From Planctomycetota bacterium (GTDB lineage Bacteria > Planctomycetota > PLA2 > JAEUHO01), in assembly GCA_024639415.1 (NCBI GenBank), contig JAHEIK010000238.1:1-6251 (forward strand): a stretch of DNA of 6,251 bases, read 5' to 3'. This document shows positions 6,077-6,251 of this stretch, piece after piece (position 1 is the stretch's first letter; each line of letters starts with the position of its first letter). The notes below the pieces were generated by a model, which saw nothing but the letters and a program-made list of their open reading frames with translations, was not told the origin of the DNA and made no database searches. The translations under genes were made by a program, and so were the position numbers.

Positions 6077-6251
6077 CTACTTGTTGAGCGCCTCGTGCAC
6101 GCGGCCGACCATCTCCGGACCGGGCGTCAGCGTGGCGTCGCCCTCGTCCTTCCACTTGGCGGGGCAGCCCTCATCGGCCTTCTTGCCGAGGTAGAGGTTC
6201 GCCTTGAACTTGCGCATGAGCTCGTCGATGTTGCGGCCCATGTTGTAGAAG
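6077..6251 (-). CDS. 2-Cys peroxiredoxin (AhpC/Prx1 type), C-terminal 57 residues only
   Basis: The product reduces hydrogen peroxide and organic peroxides through a cysteine pair. The window holds only its C-terminus; the peroxidatic-cysteine domain lies beyond the right edge. The visible part begins with FYNMGRNIDELMRKF, matching the end of the thioredoxin-like domain, where Prx1-type proteins usually carry a GRN-[I/V]-[D/E]-E motif. It then has GCPAKW, the form of the resolving-cysteine motif (commonly VCPAxW) that forms an intermolecular disulfide in typical 2-Cys peroxiredoxins. The tail ends EALNK before the TAG stop at 6077-6079. The tail beyond CPAKW is about 25 residues long and contains TPGPEMVGRV. 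The gene converges on the lipoprotein gene and shares a hairpin terminator with it. There is no sign of a functional link with the isoprenoid operon. Identity rests on a short segment but the motif is distinctive. Confidence 0.85.
   Translation of the reverse strand, partial: FYNMGRNIDELMRKFKANLYLGKKADEGCPAKWKDEGDATLTPGPEMVGRVHEALNK

Overview
This is a GC-rich stretch (about 70% by eye) of a bacterial chromosome. Four tightly packed plus-strand genes are followed by a large plus-strand lipoprotein gene, then the 3' end of a minus-strand gene converging on it. A lipobox signal peptide and a mevalonate-pathway kinase plus isomerase suggest a GC-rich bacterium with an outer-membrane type envelope, for example Myxococcota, Planctomycetota or a related lineage. 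The taxon cannot be settled from this sequence.

Left part (2-2958): an isoprenoid operon. It opens with a mevalonate kinase (GHMP family) cut by the window edge. No start codon precedes its first motif, and a Gly-rich leader suggests that the protein continues upstream, possibly as a fusion with another mevalonate enzyme. One base after its stop comes a type I isopentenyl-diphosphate isomerase (idi) with all the expected catalytic and metal residues. Two unassigned genes follow, each joined to the previous one by a 4-base GTGA overlap: a four-helix membrane protein and an APH/choline-kinase-fold small-molecule kinase. All three downstream genes start with GTG. The enzymes for the later phosphorylation and decarboxylation of mevalonate are not in the window.

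Middle part (2959-5998): a 106-base gap with a strong ribosome binding site leads into a 977-residue predicted lipoprotein. It has a signal peptide ending at Cys25, a Gly8 and Pro-rich tether, fifteen degenerate beta-propeller-type repeats (residues 117-771), a possible beta-sandwich segment and a basic helical C-terminal segment. It is probably a surface or periplasmic protein; its function is unknown.

Right part (5999-6251): a perfect 15-bp hairpin lies between the two convergent genes and probably terminates both. Beyond it, on the minus strand, are the last 57 codons of a 2-Cys peroxiredoxin, including the resolving-cysteine motif.

I saw no mobile element, CRISPR array, tRNA or rRNA. The best candidates for something undescribed are the two unassigned genes coupled to the mevalonate operon and the architecture of the large lipoprotein.
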